Assembly (NCBI RefSeq): GCF_900143245.1
Contig: NZ_FRDK01000002.1
Span: 372,001 to 436,000, forward strand
DNA: 64,000 bases
Direction: 5' to 3'
From: Flavobacterium fryxellicola
GTDB lineage: Bacteria; Bacteroidota; Bacteroidia; Flavobacteriales; Flavobacteriaceae
In this document: positions 25,236-33,984 of the stretch, piece by piece
Position numbering within the stretch: position 1 is the first letter of the stretch
Layout: every line of letters starts with the position of its first letter
Notes under the pieces: generated by a model
Database searches by the model: none
Told to the model about the DNA's origin: nothing
Seen by the model: the letters and a program-made list of their open reading frames with translations, nothing else
Made by a program: the position numbers and the translations under genes

Positions 25236-26297
25236 ATGCAGCGCAAATACATTCTTCCTTTATTCTTGGTTTTTCAAATAATTGGTTTACAAATCCTCCC
25301 CTATTTTCCCTTGCAAGTAGAACACTACTACAGCAAAGGCCTCTACCCGATTATCTCTAATTTTTCCAGAATTGTTTTAGGGAAAATTCCTTTTTCAGTC
25401 GGTGATCTCCTTTATTTTATTCTAATTATTCTTGGAATCAAGTGGATTTTTGCAAAAAGAAAAACATGGAGAATCGATTGGAAAAATAATGTTTTAGCGA
25501 TTTTAAGTTTTCTGTCGGTTTTTTATTTTTGTTTTCATTTACTGTGGGGTTTCAATTATTACCGCCAACCCCTTTTTGAAAAAATGAATATTGAACGCGA
25601 TTATACCGATGCTGATCTTTTGATTTTTACCAAAAAGTTAATCGCTAGAACAAATGCCGTTCAAATGCAGATTGCAAAGAACGATAGCTTAAAAATCATC
25701 GTCCCTTATTCGCAAGAGCAGGTTTTTGAAATGAATCTGAACGGATATAAAACACTTTCAAAACAACATCTATTTTTTGAATACAGCAATCCAAGTAGTA
25801 AGAAATCATTATTCAGTTTACCCTTAACTTATATGGGTTTTGGAGGTTACTTGAATCCATTTACGAATGAAGCCCAAGTAAATTATTTGGGCCCTACGTA
25901 CAGTTTTCCCATGACAACCAATCATGAAATGGCACACCAAATGGGTTTTGCAAGTGAAAGTGAATGTAATTTTATTGGATTTCTAGCATCCATAAAAAAT
26001 GAGGATTTGTACATTCAATATTCGGGTTATAGTATGGCTTTACGCTATTGCGTAGGCAATTGGCGCGCTCGAGACGAAACTGTTTTCAAAAATTTAATAA
26101 AAACAATCCATCCCGGAATTCTAAAAAACTATAAAGAAAGTGATGATTTTTGGAAACAATACGACTCCATAATTGACAAAGGTTTTCATGCCTTTTATGA
26201 CCAATTCCTCAAAATAAACCAACAAAAGGATGGCTTAGAGAGTTATAACAAGTATGTGAACTTGATGGTGAATTATTATAAAGGCAGGGAGTTCTAG
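25236..26297 (+). CDS. DUF3810 membrane metalloprotease-like protein
   Basis: The 353-residue protein has three N-terminal membrane segments (about 5-25, 55-70, 85-105) and a large following domain. That domain contains an HExxH motif (TTNHEMAHQMGFASESECN) with a downstream Glu, the pattern of a zinc peptidase active site. DUF3810 is a Bacteroidota/Firmicutes family with no known substrate. The frame extends upstream to a TTG at 25197, but ATG 25236 (MQRKYILPLFLV) gives a proper membrane start. Confidence 0.82.
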   Translation: MQRKYILPLFLVFQIIGLQILPYFPLQVEHYYSKGLYPIISNFSRIVLGKIPFSVGDLLYFILIILGIKWIFAKRKTWRIDWKNNVLAILSFLSVFYFCFHLLWGFNYYRQPLFEKMNIERDYTDADLLIFTKKLIARTNAVQMQIAKNDSLKIIVPYSQEQVFEMNLNGYKTLSKQHLFFEYSNPSSKKSLFSLPLTYMGFGGYLNPFTNEAQVNYLGPTYSFPMTTNHEMAHQMGFASESECNFIGFLASIKNEDLYIQYSGYSMALRYCVGNWRARDETVFKNLIKTIHPGILKNYKESDDFWKQYDSIIDKGFHAFYDQFLKINQQKDGLESYNKYVNLMVNYYKGREF

Positions 26298-26298
26298 G

Positions 26299-26547
26299 GT
26301 ATCTGTTCTCTGTTGTGGGGTTTCGGTTATCTGTTATCTGTTGTGGGTTATCTGTTTTGGGTTTTCGGTTATCTGTTGTGGGTTTTCTGTTTTGGGTTTT
26401 CTGTTTTGGGTTTTCGGTTATCTGTTTTGGGGTTTCGGTTATCTGTTGTGGGTTTTCGGTGATCTGTTTTGGGTTTTCGGTTATCTGTTGTGGGTTTTCG
26501 ATTATCTGTTTTGGGGTTTCGGTTATCTGTTGTGGGTTTTCGGTTAG
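26299..26547 (+). repeat. 21 bp tandem repeat, T/G-rich on the plus strand
   Basis: About a dozen imperfect copies of GGTTATCTGTTTTGGGTTTTC or its variants (GTTGTGGG, GGGTTTCG) run head to tail, some shortened to 14 bases. The plus strand is nearly devoid of C and A outside the ATC word. Because the unit is 21 bases, frames stay open and give a spurious heptad ORF. It begins two bases after the DUF3810 stop codon. Confidence 0.9.
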
Positions 26548-26654
26548 TGGCTACTTATTTGACGTTATCAGCTTTGCGTTAGTAAATTAATAGTGAGGTT
26601 TGGAATTAACTTTTGGTAAGTCATAAAAAGCATTTCTATCCACGACTTCCTTTT

Positions 26655-27959
26655 CTATACTTCATCACTAGTAAACGTGGTAAAACTTTTCTTTTTATAC
26701 GGTCTAATAATCAGGCGGCCCTCGCGGTCAAAACGAATGTAATTGTAAACCCAGTTTAAAAAAACTACCGCTTTATTTTTAAATCCAATTAGTGAAAATA
26801 AATGTACAAACATCCAAACAAACCAAGCAAAAACACCGCTAAAATGATACTTGGGTAAATCTACTACTGCTTTATTTCTTCCAATGGTAGCCATAGAACC
26901 TTTATCATTGTATTCGAACGCTTCCATGGGCTTATTTTGAATTAATTTTACCAGATTTTCCCCCAATAATTCCCCTTGTTGCATGGCCGGTTGAGCCATC
27001 ATAGGATGTCCTTGCGGATAGGTTTCAGATTCCATCGAGGCAATATCACCCACAGCAAAAATATTTTCATACCCCGCTACTTGATTGAATTCGTTTACTC
27101 GGATGCGCTCTACCTTTTCTACTAAAGATCGTGCATCTAATCCGGCTACAATAGCACCTTGTACTCCTGCTGTCCAAATAACAGTTGCGGTTTCAAACGT
27201 CAAATCGGAATTGGTAGTAATCGTACGTCCATCGTAGTTCGTAACTCGGACGTTTTTCCAAATTTTCACACCCAAACTAGTAAGAAATTTTTCAGCTGCT
27301 TGTGAGGATTTTTCACTCATGGTATTCAGGATACGGTCGCCACTTTGAATCAGATTAATACCCATTCTTGCAATATCAAGATCGGGATAATCTTTTTGTA
27401 GAATCGCTTTTTTCATTTCAGCTAAAGCTCCTGAAAGCTCTACCCCTGTTGGTCCTCCACCAACGAGTACAAAATTGATAAGGCTGTTTTGTTCTGCTAC
27501 ATCAGTGGTTAAGACAGCTTGTTCAAAATTTTCCAAAATAAGACTACGTATGTTGAGCGATTGCGGTATGGTTTTCATCGCCATACTGTTGCGCTCAATT
27601 TCTTTATTACCAAAATAGTTGGTCTTGGAACCGGTTGCAATCACCAAGTAATCATAACTTAATTCGCCTATCTCAGCGATTACTTTCTGATTTTTAGTGT
27701 CGATCTCTTCAACATTGGTCAGTCTAAAATAAACATCATCATACTCCTGAATTACTTTCCGTATTGGGTAGGCGATGGAACCCGCTTCGAGTCCGCCAGT
27801 AGCCACTTGGTACAACAAAGGCTGAAAAGTATGGTAATTGTGTTTGTCTAAAAGAACCACCTGAACTTTTTTATTTTTTAGTTTCTTGGCTAATGCAATT
27901 CCTGCGAAACCTCCGCCGATGATAACTATTCTGGGTAAAGTTGAATTTGGTATGTTCAT
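26655..27959 (-). CDS. ndh: Type II NADH dehydrogenase (NDH-2)
   Basis: The 434-residue flavoprotein passes electrons from NADH to quinone at the inner membrane without pumping protons. The FAD site IVIIGGGFAGIALAKKL starts near residue 11 and the NADH site FVLVGGGPTGVELSGAL lies near residue 167. The FAD ribityl contact NIFAVGDIASME and the quinone-side MAQPAMQQGELLGENL follow. The C-terminal FAWFVWMFVHLFSLIGFKNK is the amphipathic membrane anchor. ATG 27959 was preferred to ATG 27983. Confidence 0.92.
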   Translation of the reverse strand: MNIPNSTLPRIVIIGGGFAGIALAKKLKNKKVQVVLLDKHNYHTFQPLLYQVATGGLEAGSIAYPIRKVIQEYDDVYFRLTNVEEIDTKNQKVIAEIGELSYDYLVIATGSKTNYFGNKEIERNSMAMKTIPQSLNIRSLILENFEQAVLTTDVAEQNSLINFVLVGGGPTGVELSGALAEMKKAILQKDYPDLDIARMGINLIQSGDRILNTMSEKSSQAAEKFLTSLGVKIWKNVRVTNYDGRTITTNSDLTFETATVIWTAGVQGAIVAGLDARSLVEKVERIRVNEFNQVAGYENIFAVGDIASMESETYPQGHPMMAQPAMQQGELLGENLVKLIQNKPMEAFEYNDKGSMATIGRNKAVVDLPKYHFSGVFAWFVWMFVHLFSLIGFKNKAVVFLNWVYNYIRFDREGRLIIRPYKKKSFTTFTSDEV

Positions 27960-28157
27960 TTTTAAAATAGGATGATGAATCACAAAGTTAGTAAAGATTT
28001 AAAAAATTAGCTACCAATGATTTACAATTAATAATTGAAGTAAATCAAATGTATAGCCACTAAACATCCAAAAAAAAGTAACAAACAGTTTTATTTGCGA
28101 GTATATTATTAGTACTTCAGCTACTTAAACGGAGTGAAAACAAAAAAATAGTAGTCT

Positions 28158-28600
28158 CATAAAAAAAGACTTTCAGTTGTTGTGGTCTCCTTATCGATAC
28201 TCGTTTTACTAATTAGCTGTGGTGTAATGTTTGCAGCCAGTACGTACGCAGGTACGCTTGTTGCTAAGGATTGTTCAATGCAGTAATTTATGTAGACGGC
28301 GAAAAAATGGGTGACGGACAAGTCACTGCATTATTTCCACGAAATAAAGCCTAAATATGGAATTATAAAGAAGAGGGTTGCGATACTAAAAAACCAACCT
28401 TGAATACTGCTCTTAGAATTGGAAACTTTATCTAAAACGTTGTCTCGTTTGGATTATTGGGTCTTGGCGTAGGTTTAGGAACTGGTGCAGGGTAAAAACC
28501 AGACCACATCAATAATGCTGCTGTTAAAAAAGTTAGCAATAAAAAATATACTTTTAATGTTGATTATTCGGAACGTAAAAAGCAATCTACTACTATTTAA
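28158..28600 (+). pseudogene. Decayed lipoprotein gene
   Basis: A signal peptide with lipobox (KKRLSVVVVSLSILVLLISC) is followed by GVMFAASTYAGTLVAKDC. After a frame change near 28275 it reads AVIYVDGEKMGDGQVTALFP and EEGCDTKKPTLNTALRIGNF, then VVSFGLLGLGVGLGTGAG and KPDHINNAAVKKVSNKKYTF, ending at 28600. Three in-frame TAA codons interrupt the second part and no start codon remains. The product was a ~145-residue lipoprotein with a PEGA-like 'VYVDGEKxGDG' strand and a glycine-rich membrane segment. The 1 kb around it (27960-28993) has no other gene. Confidence 0.7.
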
Positions 28601-28606
28601 CATGTC

Positions 28607-28643
28607 AAAAAGTCTTTTATGAAATTCATAAAAGGCTTTTTTT
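28607..28643 (+). terminator. Terminator of the decayed lipoprotein gene
   Basis: AAAGTCTTTTATG pairs with CATAAAAGGCTTT (G-T pairs included) and is followed by a T run. Confidence 0.65.
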
Positions 28644-28828
28644 ATCCCTTACCCATTTCTCTTCACATTTAAATAAAGCTGAATACTATTACAAGTACAC
28701 CTTTAGTTTTCATGCTACAATTTTGGAAAATCGCCATTGATAACTCCTAGCTGTCTATTGTAAAATTAGGAATATAATTTTACTATTTGTTTTTGTCAAC
28801 TGTTGTTCTGAAATACAAAATAGGTAAA

Positions 28829-28908
28829 TTAGCCCCGATGGAAATGGAAATCCTTTTTTTTCTGAATTTTTTCAGAAAAAAAGATTGAAATGTACAGCGG
28901 GACGACTC
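28829..28908. repeat. Flavobacterial intergenic element with long palindrome
   Basis: It begins TTAGCCCCGATGGAAATGG and ends ACAGCGGGACGACTC. The centre (28849-28885) is a nearly perfect palindrome, CTTTTTTTCTGAA / TTCAGAAAAAAAG. Ends of this sort recur in Flavobacterium intergenic regions. The element sits in the 5' region of the sigma factor gene. Confidence 0.6.
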
Positions 28909-28993
28909 TTTTTTATGAAGTGAAAATTTTTGTGCTCCAAAAAAAAGGAAGCATTGTAACAAAAACCCGTATTGACTTACTAACGTATATACT

Positions 28994-29497
28994 ATGAGTG
29001 AAAATCTAGAACAATCTTTTGTAAAGCAGTTGCAGGAAAATCAGAATATAATCCACAAGATATGTAGGTTGTATACTAACGACGATGACGCGCACAAGGA
29101 TTTGTTTCAGGAAATTACAATTCAGTTGTGGAAGGCTTTTCCAAAATTTAGGGGCGACAGTAAGTTTTCTACCTGGGCGTATCGAGTTGCGCTCAACACA
29201 GCGATTACTTTGTACCGAAAAACAAAACGATCCATAAACACAATAGAATTTGAAGGACGCCAACATTTCCTGAATGACGTGGAGTATGATTATGAAGAAG
29301 AGGAACAATTAAAACTAATGTATAAAGCAGTTTACCAACTAAATGATATTGAGAAGGCGTTGATCTTTATGTATCTGGAGGACAAAGATTATCACGAAAT
29401 AGCGGAAACATTGGGAATTAGTGAGGTAAATGCGAGAGTAAAAATGAATAGGATAAAAGGGAAATTAAAAAAAATATTAAATCCATTAGGAATATGA
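28994..29497 (+). CDS. RNA polymerase ECF-type sigma factor
   Basis: The 167-residue protein has the two-domain layout of ECF sigma factors. Sigma-2 spans about residues 25-90 (DLFQEITIQLWKAFPKF, FSTWAYRVALNTA, binding the -10 region). Sigma-4 spans about 110-160 (IFMYLEDKDYHEIAETLGIS, a helix-turn-helix, then NARVKMNRIKGKLKKIL). The next gene starts within its stop codon (ATGA overlap), so the membrane protein encoded there is the probable controlling partner. Confidence 0.93.
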   Translation: MSENLEQSFVKQLQENQNIIHKICRLYTNDDDAHKDLFQEITIQLWKAFPKFRGDSKFSTWAYRVALNTAITLYRKTKRSINTIEFEGRQHFLNDVEYDYEEEEQLKLMYKAVYQLNDIEKALIFMYLEDKDYHEIAETLGISEVNARVKMNRIKGKLKKILNPLGI

Positions 29498-30126
29498 AAG
29501 AGCTGGATTTATTAAAGAAAGACTGGCAGAAGGATGATCATTCTTTTGAACAAGTATCAGAAATTGAGATTTATAAAATGATTCATAAAAAATCATCTTC
29601 GATTGTGAAGTGGATTTTGATCATCAGTATTTTAGAGGTTTTATTATGGACATGTCTCAGCGTTTGTTTTGATTCAGATGAGTATTTGGAAAAAATTCAA
29701 CATAGCGAGTTCATTCCTTATTTTGAAGTGTTGACCTATGCTAATTATGCAGTCATATTAGTTTTTATTTATTTATTTTATAAAAATTTTATTCTAATAT
29801 CTACAACTGCTTCTACCAAACAACTGATGCAGGATATTTTAAAAACACGCAAAACAGTTCAATATTATGTTTGGTACAATTTAGCAATGCTAGTTTTTAG
29901 CTTGATAATTGGATTCATCATTGCATTTGTTTACAATCCTGAAATGGAGCTCTTGAAAGACAAAATTGCTGAAAACAACAAGGTAATGGTGATTACAGTA
30001 GGTGTTTTATTATTGATCAGTCTTTTATTATTTGGTTTATTCTGGTTGTTTTACAGATTAGTGTACGGGATTCTATTGCGCCGCTTATATGCCAATTACA
30101 AGGAATTAAAGAAAATAGATTTATAG
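29494..30126 (+). CDS. Membrane protein paired with the sigma factor, possible anti-sigma
   Basis: The 210-residue protein has a ~45-residue cytoplasmic head (MKELDLLKKDWQKDDHSFEQ) and four membrane segments (about 46-65, 82-104, 130-150, 170-192). It has no zinc ASD motif (HxxxCxxC). ATGA coupling with the sigma gene suggests it holds or releases the sigma factor in response to an envelope signal; this is inference. Similar sigma-plus-membrane-protein pairs are common in flavobacteria. Confidence 0.7.
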   Translation: MKELDLLKKDWQKDDHSFEQVSEIEIYKMIHKKSSSIVKWILIISILEVLLWTCLSVCFDSDEYLEKIQHSEFIPYFEVLTYANYAVILVFIYLFYKNFILISTTASTKQLMQDILKTRKTVQYYVWYNLAMLVFSLIIGFIIAFVYNPEMELLKDKIAENNKVMVITVGVLLLISLLLFGLFWLFYRLVYGILLRRLYANYKELKKIDL

Positions 30127-30292
30127 ACCTTTGTTAATAATGGAGTTGATTTTAAAATTGACTCGCGATACGATTGTAATTCTTTTTTTGACCTCCTACT
30201 TCAAATGATCTAGCATTATTTAGTTAAACAACATTGATTCTTACAAACTAATTTAGATTACAAGCTTTAGACTAACAAACCTTACATATATA

Positions 30293-30323
30293 TTGGTTGT
30301 GTTTTTGTAATGCTCTATCTTTG
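30293..30323 (+). promoter_or_regulatory. Promoter of the thrS-infC-rpmI-rplT operon
   Basis: TTG at 30293-30295 and TATCTTTG at 30316-30323 are 20 bases apart, a good match to the Bacteroidota consensus. The -7 box lies 20 bases before the thrS ATG. Confidence 0.6.
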
Positions 30324-30343
30324 CACTCTTAAAATATCAAACA

Positions 30344-32290
30344 ATGATTAAGATTACTTTACCCGACGGGTCAATAAAAGAGTTTGCTCTTGATGCAACA
30401 CCTATGGATGTTGCTAAAAGCATTAGTGAAGGATTTGCTAGAAATGTGATTTCAGCTTCTTTTGATGGTACAACAATTGAGACCACTACTCCATTGACGA
30501 CGGACGGAAATCTTATATTGTACACTTGGAATGACGCTGATGGAAAGAAAGCATTTTGGCATTCTACTTCGCACGTGATGGCACAGGTTCTTGAAGAGAT
30601 GTATCCTGGAATAAAATTAACACTAGGGCCAGCAATCGCAAATGGATTTTATTATGATGTAGATTTTGAAGATCATAAAATTACAGACGCGGATTTCAAG
30701 AAAATTGAAGATCGTGTTCTTGAAATTTCAAGAGGAAAACATGAATTTAAATTGCGTCCTGTATCAAAAGCGGATGCTCTGGAATTATATAAAGACAACG
30801 TTTATAAAACAGAACTAATTACCAATCTTGAGGACGGAACAATTACGTTTTGTGATCATGACACTTTTACTGATTTATGCCGCGGTGGTCATATTCCAAA
30901 TACTGGAATTATCAAAGCCATGAAAATTATGAGTGTTGCCGGTGCTTACTGGCGAGGTGATGAAAAAAACAAACAACTAACTCGTGTTTATGGAACCTCA
31001 TTTCCAAAACAAAAAGACCTTACAGAATATTTAGCATTACTTGAAGAAGCAAAACGCAGAGATCATAGAAAACTAGGGAAGGAACTTGAATTATTTGCTT
31101 TTTCAGCAAAAGTGGGACAAGGTTTACCCTTGTGGTTGCCAAAAGGAGCTGCATTGAGAGATCGATTGGAACAGTTCTTGAAAAAAGCACAAAAAAAAGG
31201 GGGCTATGAGCAAGTTGTAACACCTCATATTGGTCAAAAAGAATTGTATGTAACATCTGGTCATTATGCAAAGTATGGTGCTGATAGTTTCCAGCCAATA
31301 ACAACTCCTCATGAAGGAGAAGAATTTCTATTAAAACCGATGAACTGTCCGCATCACTGTGAAATTTATAATGTAAGACCATGGTCCTACAAAGACTTAC
31401 CAAAGCGTTATGCTGAATTTGGTACAGTTTACAGATACGAACAAAGTGGTGAATTACATGGATTGACTCGGGTACGTGGTTTTACTCAGGATGATGCTCA
31501 TATATTTTGTACTCCAGATCAATTGGACGAAGAATTTAAAAAAGTAATTGACTTAGTACTGTATGTTTTCGGTTCTTTAGGATTTGAAAATTTCACGGCT
31601 CAAATATCACTAAGAGACAAAGAAAATAGAGATAAATACATTGGTACTGATGAAAACTGGGAAAAAGCGGAGCATGCGATTATCAGTGCAGCAGCAGATA
31701 AAGGCTTAAGCACGGTTATTGAATATGGCGAAGCTGCTTTCTATGGTCCAAAATTGGACTTCATGGTTAAAGATGCTTTGGGCAGACAATGGCAATTAGG
31801 AACTATTCAGGTCGATTATAACCTACCAGAGCGTTTTGATTTAACTTATAAAGGTTCTGACAATGAATTGCATAGACCCGTGATGATTCACAGAGCCCCG
31901 TTTGGTTCCATGGAACGATTTATAGCAATATTATTAGAGCACACAGCAGGAAATTTCCCACTGTGGTTGATACCTGAACAGGCTATTATATTGTCTTTGA
32001 GCGAGAAATATGAAATATATGCGAAAAAAGTTTTAGATTTGCTAGAAAATCACGAAATTCGCGCCCTGACTGATAACAGAAATGAGACTATAGGCAAGAA
32101 AATCAGGGATGCAGAAATGCAAAAAATCCCTTTTATGCTGATAGTTGGTGAAGAAGAGGAGAAAAACGGTACCATTTCTATCCGTCGTCATGGTCAGGAA
32201 GGAAAAGGAAATATCAGCGTTACAATAGAAGAATTTGTTGCTATTGTGAATGAAGTAATAAATAAAACATTAAAAGTATTTACAGTTTAA
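30344..32290 (+). CDS. thrS: Threonine--tRNA ligase
   Basis: ThrRS (648 residues) charges tRNA-Thr. Domains in order: TGS (1-60, [20 protein letters not shown]), editing domain (~65-240, with [12 protein letters not shown] and the zinc-like [12 protein letters not shown]), class II catalytic core (~245-535, [10 protein letters not shown] with zinc Cys/His, [20 protein letters not shown] motif 2, and [11 protein letters not shown] motif 3), and the anticodon-binding domain. All are complete. It heads the infC-rpmI-rplT cluster, as in many bacteria. Confidence 0.98.
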   Translation: MIKITLPDGSIKEFALDATPMDVAKSISEGFARNVISASFDGTTIETTTPLTTDGNLILYTWNDADGKKAFWHSTSHVMAQVLEEMYPGIKLTLGPAIANGFYYDVDFEDHKITDADFKKIEDRVLEISRGKHEFKLRPVSKADALELYKDNVYKTELITNLEDGTITFCDHDTFTDLCRGGHIPNTGIIKAMKIMSVAGAYWRGDEKNKQLTRVYGTSFPKQKDLTEYLALLEEAKRRDHRKLGKELELFAFSAKVGQGLPLWLPKGAALRDRLEQFLKKAQKKGGYEQVVTPHIGQKELYVTSGHYAKYGADSFQPITTPHEGEEFLLKPMNCPHHCEIYNVRPWSYKDLPKRYAEFGTVYRYEQSGELHGLTRVRGFTQDDAHIFCTPDQLDEEFKKVIDLVLYVFGSLGFENFTAQISLRDKENRDKYIGTDENWEKAEHAIISAAADKGLSTVIEYGEAAFYGPKLDFMVKDALGRQWQLGTIQVDYNLPERFDLTYKGSDNELHRPVMIHRAPFGSMERFIAILLEHTAGNFPLWLIPEQAIILSLSEKYEIYAKKVLDLLENHEIRALTDNRNETIGKKIRDAEMQKIPFMLIVGEEEEKNGTISIRRHGQEGKGNISVTIEEFVAIVNEVINKTLKVFTV

Positions 32291-32306
32291 CTTAAATTAT
32301 AAAGTC

Positions 32307-32864
32307 ATAGCAATAAGAAGCAACAGAGGTTACCAACCTCGCGTAGAAAAAAAGGATGCACACAGGATAAATAGTCTTATTCGTGGTGTACAAGAAGTAA
32401 GACTTGTAGGTGAAAATATTGAGCCTGGAGTTTTTAAACTATCAGAAGCTTTAAGATTAGCTGACCAGTTTGAATTGGATTTAGTCGAGATTTCGCCTAA
32501 TGCTGAGCCTCCAGTTTGTAAAATCATGGATTACAAGAAATTTGTTTACGAGCAAAAGAAACGTGATAAAATCCTAAAAGCGAAATCTACACAAGTAGTC
32601 GTTAAGGAAATCCGTTTTGGGCCTCAAACAGATGAGCATGATTATGAATTTAAGAGAAAGAATGCTGAAAAATTCTTAAAAGAAGGTGCTAAATTGAAAG
32701 CGTTCGTTTTCTTTAAAGGACGTTCGATCATCTATAAAGATCAAGGGCAAATCTTATTATTAAGATTAGCAACAGATTTGGAAGAATTTGGTAAAGTAGA
32801 AGCGATGCCAGTTCTAGAAGGAAAGAGAATGATCATGTTCATTGCTCCTAAGAAGAAGAAATAA
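32307..32864 (+). CDS. infC: Translation initiation factor IF-3, with non-canonical ATA start
   Basis: IF-3 (185 residues) keeps 30S subunits apart and checks start codons. The N-terminal domain begins [20 protein letters not shown] and the C-terminal domain includes [20 protein letters not shown]. The frame has no ATG, GTG or TTG between the in-frame stop at 32271 and codon 56, yet the whole N-terminal domain is conserved. The start must therefore be the ATA at 32307 or the ATA at 32313. Unusual start codons (AUU in E. coli) are known for infC and let IF-3 repress its own synthesis. Confidence 0.92.
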   Translation: MAIRSNRGYQPRVEKKDAHRINSLIRGVQEVRLVGENIEPGVFKLSEALRLADQFELDLVEISPNAEPPVCKIMDYKKFVYEQKKRDKILKAKSTQVVVKEIRFGPQTDEHDYEFKRKNAEKFLKEGAKLKAFVFFKGRSIIYKDQGQILLLRLATDLEEFGKVEAMPVLEGKRMIMFIAPKKKK

Positions 32865-32876
32865 GTCGAAAAATTC

Positions 32877-32927
32877 AAAGTCTGAAGTCATAAAGTAAAA
32901 TCTTTCGACTTTATGACTTAAGACTTT
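32877..32927. repeat. 20 bp inverted repeat of the AAAGTC word, between infC and rpmI
   Basis: AAAGTCTGAAGTCATAAAGT (32877-32896) is complementary to ACTTTATGACTTAAGACTTT (32908-32927) with one mismatch. It is built from repeats of AAGTC/GACTT. No T run follows, so it is not a typical terminator. Confidence 0.8.
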
Positions 32928-32976
32928 AAGACTGTCAAAATAAGTAAGTAAGAATAAATTAAAACACTAGGAAAAA

Positions 32977-33174
32977 ATGCCTAAAATGAAAACCAAATCT
33001 AGCGCCAAGAAACGTTTTAAAGTTACTGGTTCTGGAAAGATTAAAAGAAAGCATGCTTTTAAAAGTCATATCTTGACCAAAAAGTCTAAAAAACGTAAAT
33101 TAGCATTGACACACTCTGCGCTAGTTCACAAAACAGATATGAAAAGTATCAAACAACAATTAAGAATTATATAA
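32977..33174 (+). CDS. rpmI: 50S ribosomal protein L35
   Basis: The 65-residue, highly basic protein has the L35 signature [20 protein letters not shown] and [19 protein letters not shown]. Standard length. It follows infC by ~110 bases and lies upstream of rplT. Confidence 0.97.
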   Translation: MPKMKTKSSAKKRFKVTGSGKIKRKHAFKSHILTKKSKKRKLALTHSALVHKTDMKSIKQQLRII

Positions 33175-33179
33175 TTTAG

Positions 33180-33246
33180 TACTCAGTGGTCCGTACTTAG
33201 TAAGCAGTTTCTAACTGAATACTAAAAGCTGAAAACTGAACACTTT
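33180..33246. repeat. ACTGAA-word repeat between rpmI and rplT
   Basis: Degenerate copies of ACTGAA/ACTCAGT/CTTAGTA run through the spacer (for example CTAACTGAATACTAAAAGCT followed by GAAAACTGAACAC). It resembles the word repeat of the previous spacer in style but not in sequence. Confidence 0.55.
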
Positions 33247-33351
33247 TTTTAAATTCTTTAGGTTAAAACAATTTAAAATAACCTTGGAGTATGGCCATTA
33301 AGTGCTTTTGATTGAATTCAAGCCGCCTGCTACAAAAAAAACAATAAAATT

Positions 33352-33696
33352 ATGCCAAGATCGGTAAATTCAGTTGCAAAAAGAGCAAGAAGAAAAAAAA
33401 TAATGAAGCAAGCCAAAGGTTTCTTTGGTAGACGTAAAAACGTTTGGACAGTTGCTAAGAATGCGGTAGAGAAAGCAATGTGCTACGCTTACCGTGACAG
33501 AAAAGTGAATAAAAGAAATTTCCGCGCTTTATGGATTCAACGTATCAACGCTGGAGCCAGATTGGAAGGAATGTCTTATTCTCAATTCATGGGTAAAGTA
33601 AAAAAGCATAACATCGAATTGAACCGTAAAGTTCTAGCCGATTTAGCTATGAACCACCCAGTAGCTTTCAAAGCAATACTTAATAAAGTAAAATAA
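33352..33696 (+). CDS. rplT: 50S ribosomal protein L20
   Basis: The 114-residue protein has the usual N-terminal rRNA-binding helix ([32 protein letters not shown]) and a globular C-terminal domain with [20 protein letters not shown]. Last gene of the thrS operon; a terminator follows. Autoregulatory leader sites could not be identified by eye. Confidence 0.97.
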   Translation: MPRSVNSVAKRARRKKIMKQAKGFFGRRKNVWTVAKNAVEKAMCYAYRDRKVNKRNFRALWIQRINAGARLEGMSYSQFMGKVKKHNIELNRKVLADLAMNHPVAFKAILNKVK

Positions 33697-33756
33697 ACGT
33701 TTTATCAACACAATTTAGATTACTTACTTATCTATATCTGAACTTGTTTCAGATTA

Positions 33757-33790
33757 TAAAACCCATTCGCCAACGCGAATGGGTTTTTTT
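33757..33790 (+). terminator. Rho-independent terminator of the thrS-rplT operon
   Basis: AACCCATTCGC pairs perfectly with GCGAATGGGTT around a four-base loop, followed by T7. Confidence 0.92.
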
Positions 33791-33984
33791 ATTTTATGGC
33801 GTGTCCTGCGCAAATGACGCGGAAGATGTCGACGAAAGATTCAAAAAGTAATCTCATTCATTACCTTTATCACCGATTGACAGCTTATCAACTGGCGCTG
33901 ATGGTGGAGATGAAACAATTGCAATACTATTGCCTAAAAACTAATTATAAGAACAAAATCCTAGTTTATAACCTGCAAATTGCT

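Noticed and set aside
26315-26590. 91-codon ORF with heptad repeats FGFSVIC
   Set aside because: It is a by-product of the 21 bp tandem repeat, which keeps frames open; two overlapping frames show the same pattern and no start signal exists.
31020-31403. 127-codon minus-strand ORF inside thrS
   Set aside because: It lies wholly within the conserved catalytic core of ThrRS on the other strand and has no recognisable features.
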